Positions 9,721 to 22,805 of a DNA stretch of 64,000 nt are shown in pieces. The first letter of the stretch is position 1, and every line of letters starts with the position of its first letter. The DNA comes from Psettodes erumei. Its lineage: Eukaryota; Chordata; Actinopteri; Pleuronectiformes; Psettodidae. Where the stretch lies: contig JAFBJZ010000912.1 in the NCBI GenBank assembly GCA_016785225.1, forward strand, positions 2,948,501 to 3,012,500, given 5' to 3'. A program made the position numbers and the translations under genes. The notes beneath the pieces were generated by a model. It saw only the letters and a program-made list of their open reading frames with translations. It searched no databases and was not told the DNA's origin.

Positions 9721-12700
9721 GGAAAAAAAAAGAAAAAAGGTGGATCTGCTGGTGGAACTAGTGGAACAGTAGGACTCAAAGACTCAACAGATTGCTCTTT
9801 GACGGAAATTTGATCTGAAAATATAATAACTCTATAAATAAAAATTACTGTCTAATAAAAGCAACAGTTCGAATTAAAGTTTGATTATAAAGTAGTATAA
9901 CACTATGTGTGTTTAATCAGATTAAATAAGTCAGATTTAATAACCTCACAACTATCATTTGAGTTTTAGCCAAATGCAGTGTGATTGGTTTGTGGAAGTC
10001 ACATGACATGACATTTTTTTTCCAAGTGAGCTACACCCACTTCAAGCCAACGAGGAGCACTGAAAAAAGCACATAGCACACCCAGTATCTACTGTGAAAT
10101 AACCCAAAACCCTTTACTTAACTTAATAGTAAATGATTTTGTGTTCAGGTGGACTTCATCACTCATAAAGAACCTGACTGACACCGAGCAGAACGCAGCA
10201 GATGTTTTCCCCAGACACACACTGTGAGGACAGACTTTGCCTCCCAAAACGTGTGTATTTTAAATTAGCAGACAAATCCGATCGGAATGAAGAAACTAGG
10301 TGATGCATATCTCAGTCACGCACTCACCTTTCTGCTCACATCGTCGTAACCAAACCAGGTTAAAAACAGGTTTACATCTGCTCCCTGGCTTTTGCTATTG
10401 GCTGCCACTCAAGATTGGATCACACATTGATTTTTACTCATTATCACTGCAGCTGAGGAGGTGAGATGCCACATCTCCCTTGTTTTCCTCACCTGTGCAA
10501 CCCACTGTAGCTTTGATTGCACAACGTTTGGGCTTTAGTTGACCAGGTTTTAGAGAAGGTTAAATGTAGTAACAGCTACAGTGGCAACATCTCCAGATGG
10601 ATGCTGATGTATGGTACAAACAGCCTGTGTATCCCGTTTTGAAATGGATTGCGGGTGCAGTATCTGTGGGAGGTTGATCATTTGATTTCATTTTTGTTCC
10701 GTTCACACCCCATATCACAAGTTTCTCTCTCAGTTATGTGTGTGAACATGGCAGCTTCCTCACCAGCTGCAGCGAGTAAAACCAGAAGCATTATGGATTC
10801 CACATGTGTAAATTCATTTCAGATCTCAGTGTATCCTAATGTAATCTGTGGAAAATAAACAAAAAGAGTGCTAAGTACGCCTTTAGCAGGTTTGTGTTGT
10901 TGTTTACATCTCACTGTGGCAACAGGTCTTTTTCACAGACATGTCACAGTGGGAAGAGCACAGGTGTAAAAAAGAACGGCTGAGTTCCATTTCATTGCTT
11001 CAGTTTCAGGCTCTTGGCGTCGTGCATGCTGGCTCACTGTCGTGTCAGTGGGGCACTAGAAGAGAACACAGCCAGTGTTAATCTTACAGTAACACCTGTG
11101 GGAGGAGGCCTATTGATGCATCATTTTAATGATCTGTTGTCTTCTGTGATGTGAAAAGTTGAAGGCCCTCATAGATATGCGACACCCTGACAGTGGCGTG
11201 TCGTGTCTGTGATCTCGTTACCACCCATACGGGAACGTTTGCTCTTGTTCCGCTCTTTGTTAGAAAGTGAGGAAAAAGGTGAGAATATTGAAGGCCTCGT
11301 GCAGCTCAGACGAAGCAGCAGTGAAGGAGGGGGAGGAGAGAAGGCAACAGAACGATGCCTGCAGACAGTTGATGACGAGTGTTTCTGCTCACTGAATCTA
11401 TGTTGCAAAGTCTGACCTTAATCATGAATTCAGGGTCAAATCAAGGATTATTAGGATACATTATTACAGTTATTAAAGCTGCTATGATCAATGTTTTTAA
11501 ATAACATTGGATCAAAATGAGTGACTGAAGATAATTATCTGGCCAAATAACATCAATTTCCAGGTTTCTTGAAAGTTCATTCTTTTTTTTTTTGTCTGTA
11601 GCCCTCCATATTTGAAGAATATAGGCTACTTTGTTCCAGCCCGGTTGTCCAGATATTTTAGTCTTATTGTAAAGCATTCATCATGCCTTCTGCACCAGCT
11701 TGCTTCTCTGGTGTACAAATAATGGCCGTATACCGGTACGGTAATTCATTACCGTCATCACAACTGTGGTTACTAACAAATAGCACACACTAACACTGCA
11801 TCCCTCAACTTGTTGCTTGTTGCTGCTTGCTGCGGATCCTCTTCAAACTTGACCACACCATCGGGTCAGCAAGTTGTGGTTTCTTTGCCCACAATTCTAC
11901 GGGGAGCGAAAGGGATGAAAAAGGTGACTTCACCAAGCAAGTGGGCAGACGTATGTAGAGTTCGAATCTAATCTAGTCGACATAATTACTTTAACACCCC
12001 ACACCGAGCTGCTGTCCAATACAGCCCTGCAGGCAGTAAACTCACTGTAGCTGAATCCAGATGTCCACATCTGAAGGACTGCAGACCGAGCCTTTGCTGA
12101 CTTTGGTCACATACCTAATGTGACAAGTGAGACCTCACTCCTCACTCACTTCCATGGAGGCGAATGCAAGCTCTCTGACCATCTCAAAGTATGACTCGGA
12201 ACAGTTCTCCATTTTATCGACTGTGGCAGTGTATGCAAAGTGTCCAAGGTCTGCTGCTTTACATAGTGCAGAGAGAGATGATGGTTGGTAGATACAAGAG
12301 AATTAAATAAATTCAAAGATGTTCAAGGTTTTTTTTTTAATTGTTGTTTTCAAAGTCTGCTGATCCTACAGGTCGGTAATATCACTTCGTTTCTAATTGC
12401 TTTGTGAGTTGATTCCTTGAAGAAAGAACAAAAAGACATCCCACCCCCCATCAAACTGCTTTTGACCACAGTAATACACATTTTGTTCCATTGATTATTT
12501 TTTCAGGTGCCGGCAAAGGGAGCTGGAGTTGTGACGGCCAGGGTGTAGCTTGTACAGAGTGTCATCTGATCACATCTGAGGGCAGCCAAGTTTAAAGCTT
12601 TTTTGAATGGCCACATTTGAAGGCGGCATGAAAAGCCTGTCATGATGGGGTGGGCTTACAATCTGTTCCAGTGAAGATAACAACACACAGTCAGGGGTTT

Positions 12701-14120
12701 CAGACTGTCTCTCCTCAAAGTCATTCATGGCGTCGTACTCATTAGTGCATAAGAAAAAATGACAAAGCTAGTTGTGTAAAGAGTGATGAGGAAAGAGAGC
12801 AGGAGAGATAAGGGTCCTGTACACTTTCTCACCTCCACACCCCAGGCCAATCAAAGTGCACGAAGAGTACGTGCCTGGAGCATCGGCAATTCTGGAGAGT
12901 AATAAACACTGATGGACGAGCACCCTCAAATTTCGATTCCTGTTCAGCAATCTTACAGGCTCTTCACTGGATATCACCCGCATCATTCGACTGGTGTTAG
13001 AGGTGAGGAAGTCTTCCCTGGTTTGGAGGCAGAACTGAAATTTCTTTAACGTCAAGTCACCATCCAATCCTCATTTTTTCCATCACATGCTGTGCAGGGC
13101 AGAAAACCGACTAGACCAGTCTACAGCGATCCGCCTGCATGGGGCCAAAAAAGATGGATGACTTTAGTCAAATGAAGACGAAAAGTGACAGTGGCACCTT
13201 CGGAGCACAAAGCTGGAGGACGTGTACACAGTAGCACCACTAGGATTGTGCTGCTCGGAGAGAGCCATGATTTTCTTGGTCATAATAAGCCCTCGAAGAC
13301 ACCAATCATGAAATAATCCCTAGTTGATGGTTGACTGCGTCCAAAGAAAGCCTCACCCCTCCCCATCACGGTGGGGTGAGCGGATCCTGTGTTTAATGGT
13401 TCATATTTCAATTTGAGCAGTTAAACTAAAGTGATTAATAAAGTACAAGAAAATCTTTCTTGAGCTTGAATATCACAACTGCGACCAGAGAGGAAGGTTC
13501 AGAGCCTCACCAGGGCCTTTCTGCACTGCTCAAAGTCATAGAAATTATTTATCAGAATCAATTTTCCATTGGATTTTCTCTTTGATTTTGCTGTGCAGCT
13601 CTAAATGCCCTCAGCCTCTTTCATTCCCAATCTGTCTATACTCAGTTTGTTCTATTTTTGCAGCCACACGCAACTGACAGTGAGGGACCTAAACAGACAT
13701 TTACATCAAGAGCTGTGAGTTTACATCAAACTTGACATAAAGTTGAGCTAATGTTTCGGTCCGCTTGCTGCGCCGGTACGTTCGCTGCTCTCATCTTCTC
13801 CCTGCAGATGCCACACAAGTATGTCTGTGCACAAACCGACAAGTGCGCAAGTACGTGCAGAGGTCGTATGTTGGTTTGTGTTCATTTTCCTGTTTGAGCT
13901 GCTCCGCTGTGACAGCCATAACTCTCTGCCTGCCGCTGGTCGCGTGTCTCACCGGGCATTCTCCTCCCCTTCCACTGTCTGCCTGTTACCTTTTTTCTTT
14001 TCTCCCAGCTCTGAGCAACCTGCATGCTGAAGAAGCTGAGTTTCAGTGAAGATTCGGCTCATGCAGTGATCATAAGATATGTTGATGTATTCCTCGGGGA
14101 TATTTAGCCATTTTAATTGT
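9721..14120. other. Noncoding region
   Basis: No supported gene. Around 11,725-11,765 a short patch rich in 'taccgg', 'ggtacggtaatt' and 'taccgtcat' resembles the ends of degenerate hAT elements seen in fish, at low confidence. A hairpin-like CTCACCCC/GGGGTGAG pair occurs at about 13,352-13,380. A CT-rich tract ending in CAG precedes 13,809. The rest is unremarkable. Confidence 0.6.
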
Positions 14121-14124
14121 GCCA

Positions 14125-14250
14125 ACAGCCTCCCTCCAAGTCCAAATGCTCCAACAAAACAAGCCCCCCTGCCCCAACACTGTTCAGCAGGGCTATCCTG
14201 GGCTTCGCACCACCCACAATGGCTGTGATTGGTTTAAAGAAATAAAAACT
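14125..14250 (-). repeat. Degenerate teleost DNA-transposon fragment
   Basis: Read on the reverse strand, the stretch contains 'ctttaaaccaatcaca', then a G-rich junction, then 'cttgttttgttggagcat'. This order matches an abundant non-autonomous DNA element remembered from many teleost genomes. Only an internal piece is present, with no visible ends. The class is not determined here. Confidence 0.4.
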
Positions 14251-14527
14251 AGTTTGAGCCCCCCCCCCTTTGTGTATTACATTTCAAGCTAAACATTTAC
14301 TCTCCCTGTTCATTCTGTTGTACTGGGTCTGCAGAGCTGCTTTTACTGTAGATCAGACATTTAAGGATCAATGGTTCAGCATGAATGAGAGATTGTTTTG
14401 TGCGAGTGGTGCACTTTCATATCACAGACAGAACAGAGTTTTACATATTATGGTCCAACACTCCTTTTAGGAGAACAGAGTTTGCAGCCACCATTATTAG
14501 TTTAGTCGCAGCATGCAGACTCACCAC

Positions 14528-14554
14528 AGAGAGAGAGAGAGAGAGAGAGAGAGA
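14528..14554. repeat. (AG)n microsatellite
   Basis: An uninterrupted AG run of 27 bases. Confidence 0.95.
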
Positions 14555-16073
14555 CCCGGTCTGCACATTTATCCCTATACCTGGAGGCAGAGCAGTGCAT
14601 ATACAGACCACCTACTGTATGCATACTGTACACGAGAGCCTGCAATCGGCTACAGGAAGCTGATATATGTGTGTGCAAGACTTGCAGTTTTGTTTGTATG
14701 TGTTTGAATGGGTGTAGGTAGGTGCTGTGTGTCCTCCAAACACTGATGAAAAGAGCACGTCCTTCACGAGAAACAGACAGGGACGAAATTGAATCTTTCC
14801 CTTTCGTTCCCACTGAACGTTTGAATAGAGTAATATGTTTTTCTCTTTCTTTCTCTCTCCTCAACAGAACGCCAAACAAAGAACTCTGCTTTCAGCCTTT
14901 AATTGAAATGCCGGGTTGCATAAAAGGTGATACACACACACATACACACACACACACACGCACACCCACACAAATGTATTCCAACATAGAAAAAGCATGC
15001 AACAGACATTCAGTGCATGCACACTTTCAAAACACATTCAATACAACCTCTCACACAGAAGTACATCAAGATGTATCCTGCAAGCACACACATATACACA
15101 GCACAAATCCTTGTACAGCTGCCACTGTGAATAGCCTTCGCTGACTGTGTACATGTGGACGCGCCTCCCCCTGCCCTCTCTTTGACCTTTGGAAAATCAG
15201 TTTCAAATTCTCATATTTTTTCCTCCTCACAGTTTATATCAGCACTGCGACCTGATCCAGCTCAGCCTCTCCTTCCCGTCTTCATCCTCAACCCGCTGAT
15301 ACCTCCCCTCCTCTCTCCTCATTATCCTCCTCCGCCACAGTGGACGTTGAGCAGCGACAGAATAAAAACGGAGTGAGGACACACTCGGTGACCCTCCTCT
15401 CCTCTTCATCCATCTCTCCTCCCCCTCCCCCTTTCTGCTTCCTCCTTCTGCACCTCTATTTTTTTTTTTTGCAGGATTCTAAAGAGATCGCTTACTGTGC
15501 CCCTTTGGTTTCAACGTGGCATTCCACTGATGCTAACAAGCCACTTTTAGGGAAAGTGAAACTTTCTCTCCGCACAATATGACAAGTGTCTGGTGAAGAA
15601 AAATATCCAGGCAAAATTTAAAATGCCAAGGTGTAGCTTTAAGATGACAAGGCTAAATTGGCTATTATTTTTCCTTCCTGTCTCTGCTGTCCTGTCCTGT
15701 CTTTACCTCCCTCCCTCTCCTCCTACTCCCGGTCATTGTCTTTATTAATGAATGCAGGCAGCCCCACACGTCTACATACCGTATATGTGCAGGTGCGTGT
15801 GTTTGTGCGGACTTTATATCTCAATCAGTGCTATAATTACTGTTAGTGTGCTGGTGAAAATGAAGACTGACTGCAGCTTTAACGTTGTTAAAAGTTGCCA
15901 CCTGTGCGGCCGAAAGAAAATGGAAACAAAGAGTTCCCGCTCATTCATCTACTCATCTGGTTGTCACACAAAAGTCATGAATCATAATGCATGAGTCAAA
16001 AACGTGATGCATTGCAGCACTGTATCATAACGTGTCACATCTCACGCTGGTTGCCTTGCCTACGACAAACCTT

Positions 16074-16076
<3 letters not shown>

Positions 16077-16117
<41 letters not shown>
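16077..16117. repeat. (AT)n microsatellite
   Basis: An uninterrupted AT run of 41 bases, self-complementary and hence prone to hairpin or cruciform formation. Confidence 0.95.
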
Positions 16118-16121
<4 letters not shown>

Positions 16122-18178
16122 GCATCTGATCACTGCATCTTTGCACTGATTGGCCCAAAAGCTCTGATGCAATCAGAAGTGGATCAGAGTGATGTAGTAT
16201 TTGTTAATGACTGGTCCAGAGGGGGAAGTTTGTGTGGAGAATATATGACAGCTGTCTCTCTTTTTCGTTTCCATGTCTTGGTCTCTTCCTCTGATACTCT
16301 GTTCCGCTCTGCTTCATTAGAGGTTCAAGCTTCAGCTTTGCTGCCAGTACACGACATAGGATTGGACAGTCGTCGGCTCCACCACACTGAATGCAAAGAC
16401 AAAAACACAAAAAGTCAGCGCAAGGGAGGAGATTTACTAAACCTGCTGCAAATTACTGTCAGGGATGCAAAAATATTGAGGGGGGTCTTTTCAGAGACTG
16501 TTTTGACAAGTGCTGCACATTGAACGTGAATTGACATCAGCACCATTCTTTACTGCTGTCCTTAGTGTTTTCATTGTGCCATAAAAGTGTGGAAACGCTG
16601 GTAATTAAACCGAAAAAGACATAAGATCACAATTAAAAATGACGTGCACTAAGCAAGTGACTTATATGCCATTTAGTTTTTGACTCCACTGAGGAAATGA
16701 AAATATGTTGCATCTAAGATCTGTGTGGAGTGATCAGGAGACTGTAAAGTAATGAATATATGAGACAAACGTCTCAATCTTGTTTTGTACATTTTTGCCT
16801 CAGGTTTGACTTGGACTCCTGTAATGACAGTATGTTGCTGCGCCTCTTCTTCTGCAGTGGTGGAAACTCATCCCACTGGAGAATTAGCTCGGGCAGGTGT
16901 CCTACAGAACCGACTTCCACGGCCGCTCAGTTAGGTTGAACTCTAAATACTGTGAAGGCCATAGCATATGATTCACAGATCATCTTCATCAAACTACATC
17001 ATTAGACCTCAGCCGCATTTTGACCTTTGCACCTTTAACCCTTGACCATTTCATTAAATCCATCTGAGGACCTGAAAGAGGAGAGGAGAGGGAGCCTTAA
17101 AGCAAAAATATTTTATTCCAAGCAAATATTTTTTGATTAAATGATCACACTCTCCCTATATCTTTCATATTCTGTGTCACAATGTGGTTATTGTCAAAAT
17201 ACCTCAGCTTCAGATTCCCATTCACCATGTGAGCAAACAAAAGAAACCGACACCGACAAAGCTCACTGTGGTGCTGCCAGTTGGTCTGTCTCTCACCCGC
17301 CTTTGTCGGATTGTTTTTATAATCAGATTGCTGGTTATGACTCTATCTCCTTGTCTGTCTACATGTATAGTAGCTAAGATATTAGGTGAATTTCCTGGGA
17401 GGGGAAGGGGTTCAGCTTCGTTCCAACATCACAAATCATTCTTAATTATTATCCAGTGGATCCACAACAAAGAGAAAATATTGTAATGAGGAGCTTCGCC
17501 ACTTTCCTCTGCTCATTGCAGCTGAGGTGAGCACTCATTTTTCAGACCTACATTTGCATAAATTCTCTTCTTTTTTAAGTTGGCGCTGCCAAAAGTGATA
17601 AAGTGCATGCAGCACCAGGGAGGAGAATCAGGGAGGGAGGGGAGGGGGGTTGAGGAAAGCAGAGGGGGAATGGGGTTATAGGTAGCAGAAGGGAAAAGAA
17701 AATACATTTCAAGTAAGAGGGAATGCACAAGATCTGCATAGATTGTCTGCGAAGGGACAAAAATAGGTGGGCAAGAAAAGTGGCTGTACCATGGGAGGGA
17801 GCGGTTACACGCGAGCAGCAAGATGAAGAGAAAGAGAGGAAAAACCAAAAAAAAAAGTAATGGAGAAAGAACATCAGATCTGATTTTACCAATATAATGA
17901 AGAGAGAGGAGAGTCAAAGGCAGAGGCAGAGATAATGTGAGTGGGACAGATAACAAACAGAGAAAGCTGCAGGCAGGAGGCTGTAATGGACTTTTGAGTG
18001 GAGGGAACGAGAGATAGATTTACGAGGAGAGAAGGATGAGTGCGGGGAAATACAGAGAGAGCGTGATAGAGTGCTAAGTGGAAGGGGTAAATTGTGGCCC
18101 TGCCTGTGTTCTGTTTTTACAAAGCCCGTCATAAAAATAGTGTTTAAATTTAATAGGGCGGCTGCAGCAGCGCGCACG

Positions 18179-18182
<4 letters not shown>

Positions 18183-18214
<32 letters not shown>
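18183..18214. repeat. (CA)n microsatellite
   Basis: A CA run of 32 bases preceded by CG/CA mixed units (CGCGCACGCACG) and followed by unique sequence. Confidence 0.95.
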
Positions 18215-18215
<1 letters not shown>

Positions 18216-19162
18216 CCTGAAACACTCAGACATATATTCTCTCACTGTGGTGCAGAATACATGCTATGATCCTGGAGAGTGTCTGTGCTGTGTATCATTG
18301 TAAAGCCAGTGTATGTAGTAAAAGGCAACACCTACGCTTCCTTAAATTATAGGTGCACTTTACTTATACCTCACAAGCCTGTCTATTTGACTAATGCATT
18401 TTGAGTAATGTACTCATTTTTGATGAAAGTGATATAAAACCAAGTTCTCTTTACTACAGTGGACTGATTTGTGCATTCCTGAAGGCAGCTCAGCAGCATG
18501 CATGTGCAGAACATGGGAGAAAGTGTCATGAACTGTGGAGCGCTGGACACTTGTGGGAACCAGAGTTTTCTGAAAGTTGGTCAAATGAATTTTATATTTT
18601 AATTTGGCAGCTACAATTTCATAATTAGCATCTGCATTTTAGCAGGTAAGATTTTGCATCTGATATAGGCAGAATGGCAATGTTATTTAATATTACCTCA
18701 GGTTGGTTAAGCTAATGTAAGCCATGTAAAATGTCTGTGTCCATTGCTGTTGAGAGCTCTGAGAGCTTGTACACCTTCTATGTGATTTGTGTGTTTTATG
18801 TGTTATTCCTTTTTCGACAGTGTCCCAGTTCAGTTGTTTTCTTTTTAAGCTTCACTCAATGTGTTCATATCAGAAATATCCTTTATTTCATCTATTAAGT
18901 ATTTATTATTGTTATGTATGAAAATAGGTGTAAACTCTAATCCTGTTCTGAAATTATTGTTTTTGACTGCATGTCCTCCCTGTTAGACCTACATCCTCCT
19001 AACGAGATGGACTGCTGTCCTGTGATGTCTTCCAGCTTCCTTCACAAATGGCAGTGAATTCTTCTAAGTGTGGTTGGTAAATATTGAACTTTCTGCTTGT
19101 TTTGAAAGTCTTGCACAGTAAGGTCTTTGCCTTACCTTCACATCTTTCCTTTATGTCTGCAG

Positions 19163-19278
19163 GACTTAGATGCTAGTGCAGACTTTCGGGGCTTCCACCG
19201 TCTCACCCGAAGACATCCAGCCGCCACGTCCAAATGACCCTGTATTCAGCAGCATTCTGGAAAGAAGTCACCTTCAGG
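19163..19278 (+). other. Exon-like segment
   Basis: A pyrimidine-rich acceptor (CTTTATGTCTGCAG, to 19,162) precedes an open stretch of 24 codons (DLDASADFRGFHRLTRR...) ending in TGA at 19,235-19,237. A medium donor, CAG|GTGTTT, follows at 19,279. No homologue is recognised. It could be a noncoding exon or chance. Confidence 0.15.
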
Positions 19279-22200
19279 TGTTTGGCCTTTTATTCAAACT
19301 CATATAAACTTTTGGTCTGGATTATCCTAAACTAAGTCCAAAACTTCAGAGACTGAAAAAAAACTTTGCGTGGTAGTAAGTACGGCATAATTTAAAGTTC
19401 AATTCAAAGTTGAGTTGTTAAAAAGTTTAATAACTCAACTTTTCAGACTTTATAGTGACTTTATTCAGATTTTATAGTGTAGAAAAGCAACAATCATGAC
19501 ACAAATGTGTTCATGCAAAATACAATAAACTCACTTCTGCAAGAGTTTCAAAAATTGAATGCTCTGTGGATTAAATCAAAAAAACAGTAATATATATTTC
19601 ATGTTTTGTTGCACTGCCTTCCCTGTTACAATCAACACTAGCCAGAAACAAAAATGAGCAACAACAGACACACAGATGAGTATATCTGTGATATGAAAAT
19701 AAATATCATAAACATCTACATTTCATGGAAGCAGCATCTGCAAATTTTGCAGATCTTTTCTGGAGTTAAGTTGTATCACAGGGGGGAAAAAAGCACACAC
19801 GAACATCCTCGCCAAACAGCAGCAAATCTCTCAACTTTAGCACTCATGAATTATCCCACAAACGCTCAGGGGCAAGAAGCACACCCGTCCCATCCATTCT
19901 CATAAACTTTCACATGTAATACACACACACACACACACGGATATAGATACAGAGATGCACGGACTGAGAGCTTGGCCTTGTCTGGTGCAGCCATGGCTGG
20001 CTCTGGTCTAACAGAGATATATGAGAGAAGCAAGCTGTGTGGAGAACAACATTTATCTACAACCCCTTCCCTTTAGTATGCAGGTACACCGACCAACAGA
20101 AACACTTGGCTTAGCTCACTTTATCTCCCCGTCTTTTTCTCTGTCAGCTCACTTCAGTGCATATTAGTGTAAGGAAAGCAGCAAATTAAGGTATGTTACA
20201 TAGTTTGCATTTTTATATTTCCCTCTTCGTATCTCTGTGTTAAGACTTGGACAGTGGAGGGTATGTCTTGCAGTCGCTCCCCCACAGCTCACTGAATATC
20301 AGTGGTTGTGTATCACTAATTGATCACTCAGCATGGCAGTGGAGTGTGAGCAGAAATGTGAGGATCCTTCCTGACTGATCATATGATCATATCATGTCAT
20401 ATATGCTGGTACATATGTATATATAATATGCATGTGCTTAACCTGTCATAACTGAGTTTCCTCTTACAATGAGATGTAACGTATTGACAACACTGCTGAG
20501 AGCGAAAGTTTCTGTGGAAAGGGGCAGAAGACTTTCAGCGCAGCCTAACTTAATGCAGCGAGCTACGTGTGGGGTATGTGCCTCCAGTTTATTGTCTCTG
20601 AGAAGCCTGACAGGAAAACAGGTGGTGGTGGTGGTGGAGGTGAGGGACATCAAATCCTTGCATTGGAAATGGGTGGAAAATCACAGCACAATAACCAATC
20701 ATACCAAACACCTGTCAATCATTTCATGGAACCAAATGAATGTTGCTTATTTTGCTGCTGAAATACTAAAAAAAACCCAAATCTTTTATTTGCAGTGCCT
20801 CCTTTTGGCTGTTCCACTGTGAGCAAAACTGTATGTTCTCTTCATACAGGTCAGTAAGCCAAGCTGCATTTACCCTATGGCCATCCAGAGTCACTGGATG
20901 AGGTTCTGTTGGTGAGGTGAGTTCAGACACACTCTGCTCTCAAATTTTTTAAAGCTTAATGTCATTAATTTTTTTAATTTTTTTTTATGTTGACCCCATG
21001 GTGGAAGAACTATGTCATTTCACTCATGCATGCAAGTACTTTCATCTTAAGTAATTAAATACCATGTGCTGTTATACATTAATCCAAAATTAGAATTAGT
21101 ATTAGATTTGTATTTTTGCATTGAGTAGGTATTACTTTTACTAACTACACAACCTGAACATATCTTCCACCTGCATCTTCCACCTGCATCAGACAGTACT
21201 GTCAGCATCTTGAAACATCAGTGCAAAAACATGCAAACATGCAAAGACATTTAGTGGACTCCATCAGCATTGTATTTTACTGCACCCTATAATCTACAGT
21301 ATGCTGGGAAAACATACATATAAGTATGACAGAAAGATATATAGAAAGAGATGTTTTGTGTCTTCCTTATAATACTATACAGTACAAGGCATTGTCTTCT
21401 TGCATTTCAGTATTTATGACTTCAGTGCTTCAGTAAGCTGTAGTGAAACAGAGTCTCGTGAAAGACCACATCTCTCAGAACCCACGATTTACACAGCATG
21501 ATGTTGGTCTTGCTTTACAGCAGCGCGTTTGTGTGTGTGTGCGCACGTGTGTGTGCAGGCAAGCATTCGAGGGTTTAACGAAAAAACACTTCAATTCCCT
21601 CTTTCGAGTTCCCCGCTGTTCCACTGTCACTCTCACACACACACAGTGGTGGGCCGTCAGCGCGTGAGTGACCCAGACATTTGGCATCTTTCACATCAGG
21701 GTGTCTTTCTTTCCTCTCATTCTCCTCATCAGAGAGAAGAGAAGGATGGAGGGGGAAAGGAGGGGGCCGCAGAAGGTCAGTGGAAGAGAGAGAGATGGAT
21801 AAGGGCATAATGATGATCCCCCTTAAAAAAAAGAAAGAAAAAACAGAAATAACAAAATAACAAAGACAGAGGGTGGTGGGAGAAGGTTTAGGAGCAATGG
21901 AGAAAGATGGGAAGAAAACAAATGAGAATCTGGTGAGGAAGAATATGGTGAAGCAGTGGAGCCAGGGAAGGACGAGATTATAAAAGACAGAAATTTAGAG
22001 AACAGAGACAAAGCAAGAGCATCTTTTCCTCTATCTCTATCAGGAGAGAAAAAACAGAGGTATTCTACGGAAGTGAAGCTTCCTCGTGGGAGGCTCATTT
22101 GTGCTTCGGTTTCAAAGCTGTGCACAGGAATCCCACGGTCATCCCTACTTTCTCCCATTTGTCCTGTATATTGTGCATACTCATTTCTGCTCTAAGTGTG

Positions 22201-22769
22201 AACACTGGGAAACTTTTAGCCTATAAAAGTACGGCCTCTGTCGCAAAAAAGCTCCCCAGCAGCTAAACTGTCTCAGTCCTAAAGTGTCTTACTTAAATGT
22301 ATGCGTCATATATAGTGTACACATTGGAACATTATGATTTTTAGGATTTTTTTTCTGAACAAGTTATTTAATTGCTAAAGAGAAGACTAGCATGTCAGCG
22401 ATTCTATCCTCATGGTGGCCTGTTAGCTTGTTAGCTCGACAAGATTACCTTGGTATACCAGAAAGTGAAATGTGAAGCAAGCAGAACAGACGCTAGCTAG
22501 CAAATCCATTAATGTAATGGATGGATGTAATGGTTTTTAGTTTTCTTCAGTTGTTGACCCAGGTGCTCAAATGATGTGAAGGGCTCGAGAAGTGTGTAGT
22601 AAAGGAAAACCGACACCTGGATAGTGAAGGTATAATTACATTTGATAATCATGCTAATAAGCTAACACACAAAACTGCTCAGCTCACTGAAAGAAACAGA
22701 AGTGAATCTCGTATAGTCTTCCCACACTGGTCCTGAAAATGCAAGGCGTTTATTTTTTGCCTGTGGAGG

Positions 22770-22770
<1 letters not shown>

Positions 22771-22802
<32 letters not shown>
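22771..22802. repeat. (CA)n microsatellite
   Basis: An uninterrupted CA run of about 32 bases. Confidence 0.95.

Positions 22803-22805
<3 letters not shown>

Noticed and set aside
12768..13067. 99-codon frame on the - strand (LKKFQFCLQTREDFLT...)
   Set aside because: Protein-like composition but no recognised family, no clear splice sites and no adjoining exons. Treated as chance.
14502..14879. 125-codon - strand frame
   Set aside because: Built on the (AG)n repeat (LSLSLSL) and CT-rich sequence, with no domain.
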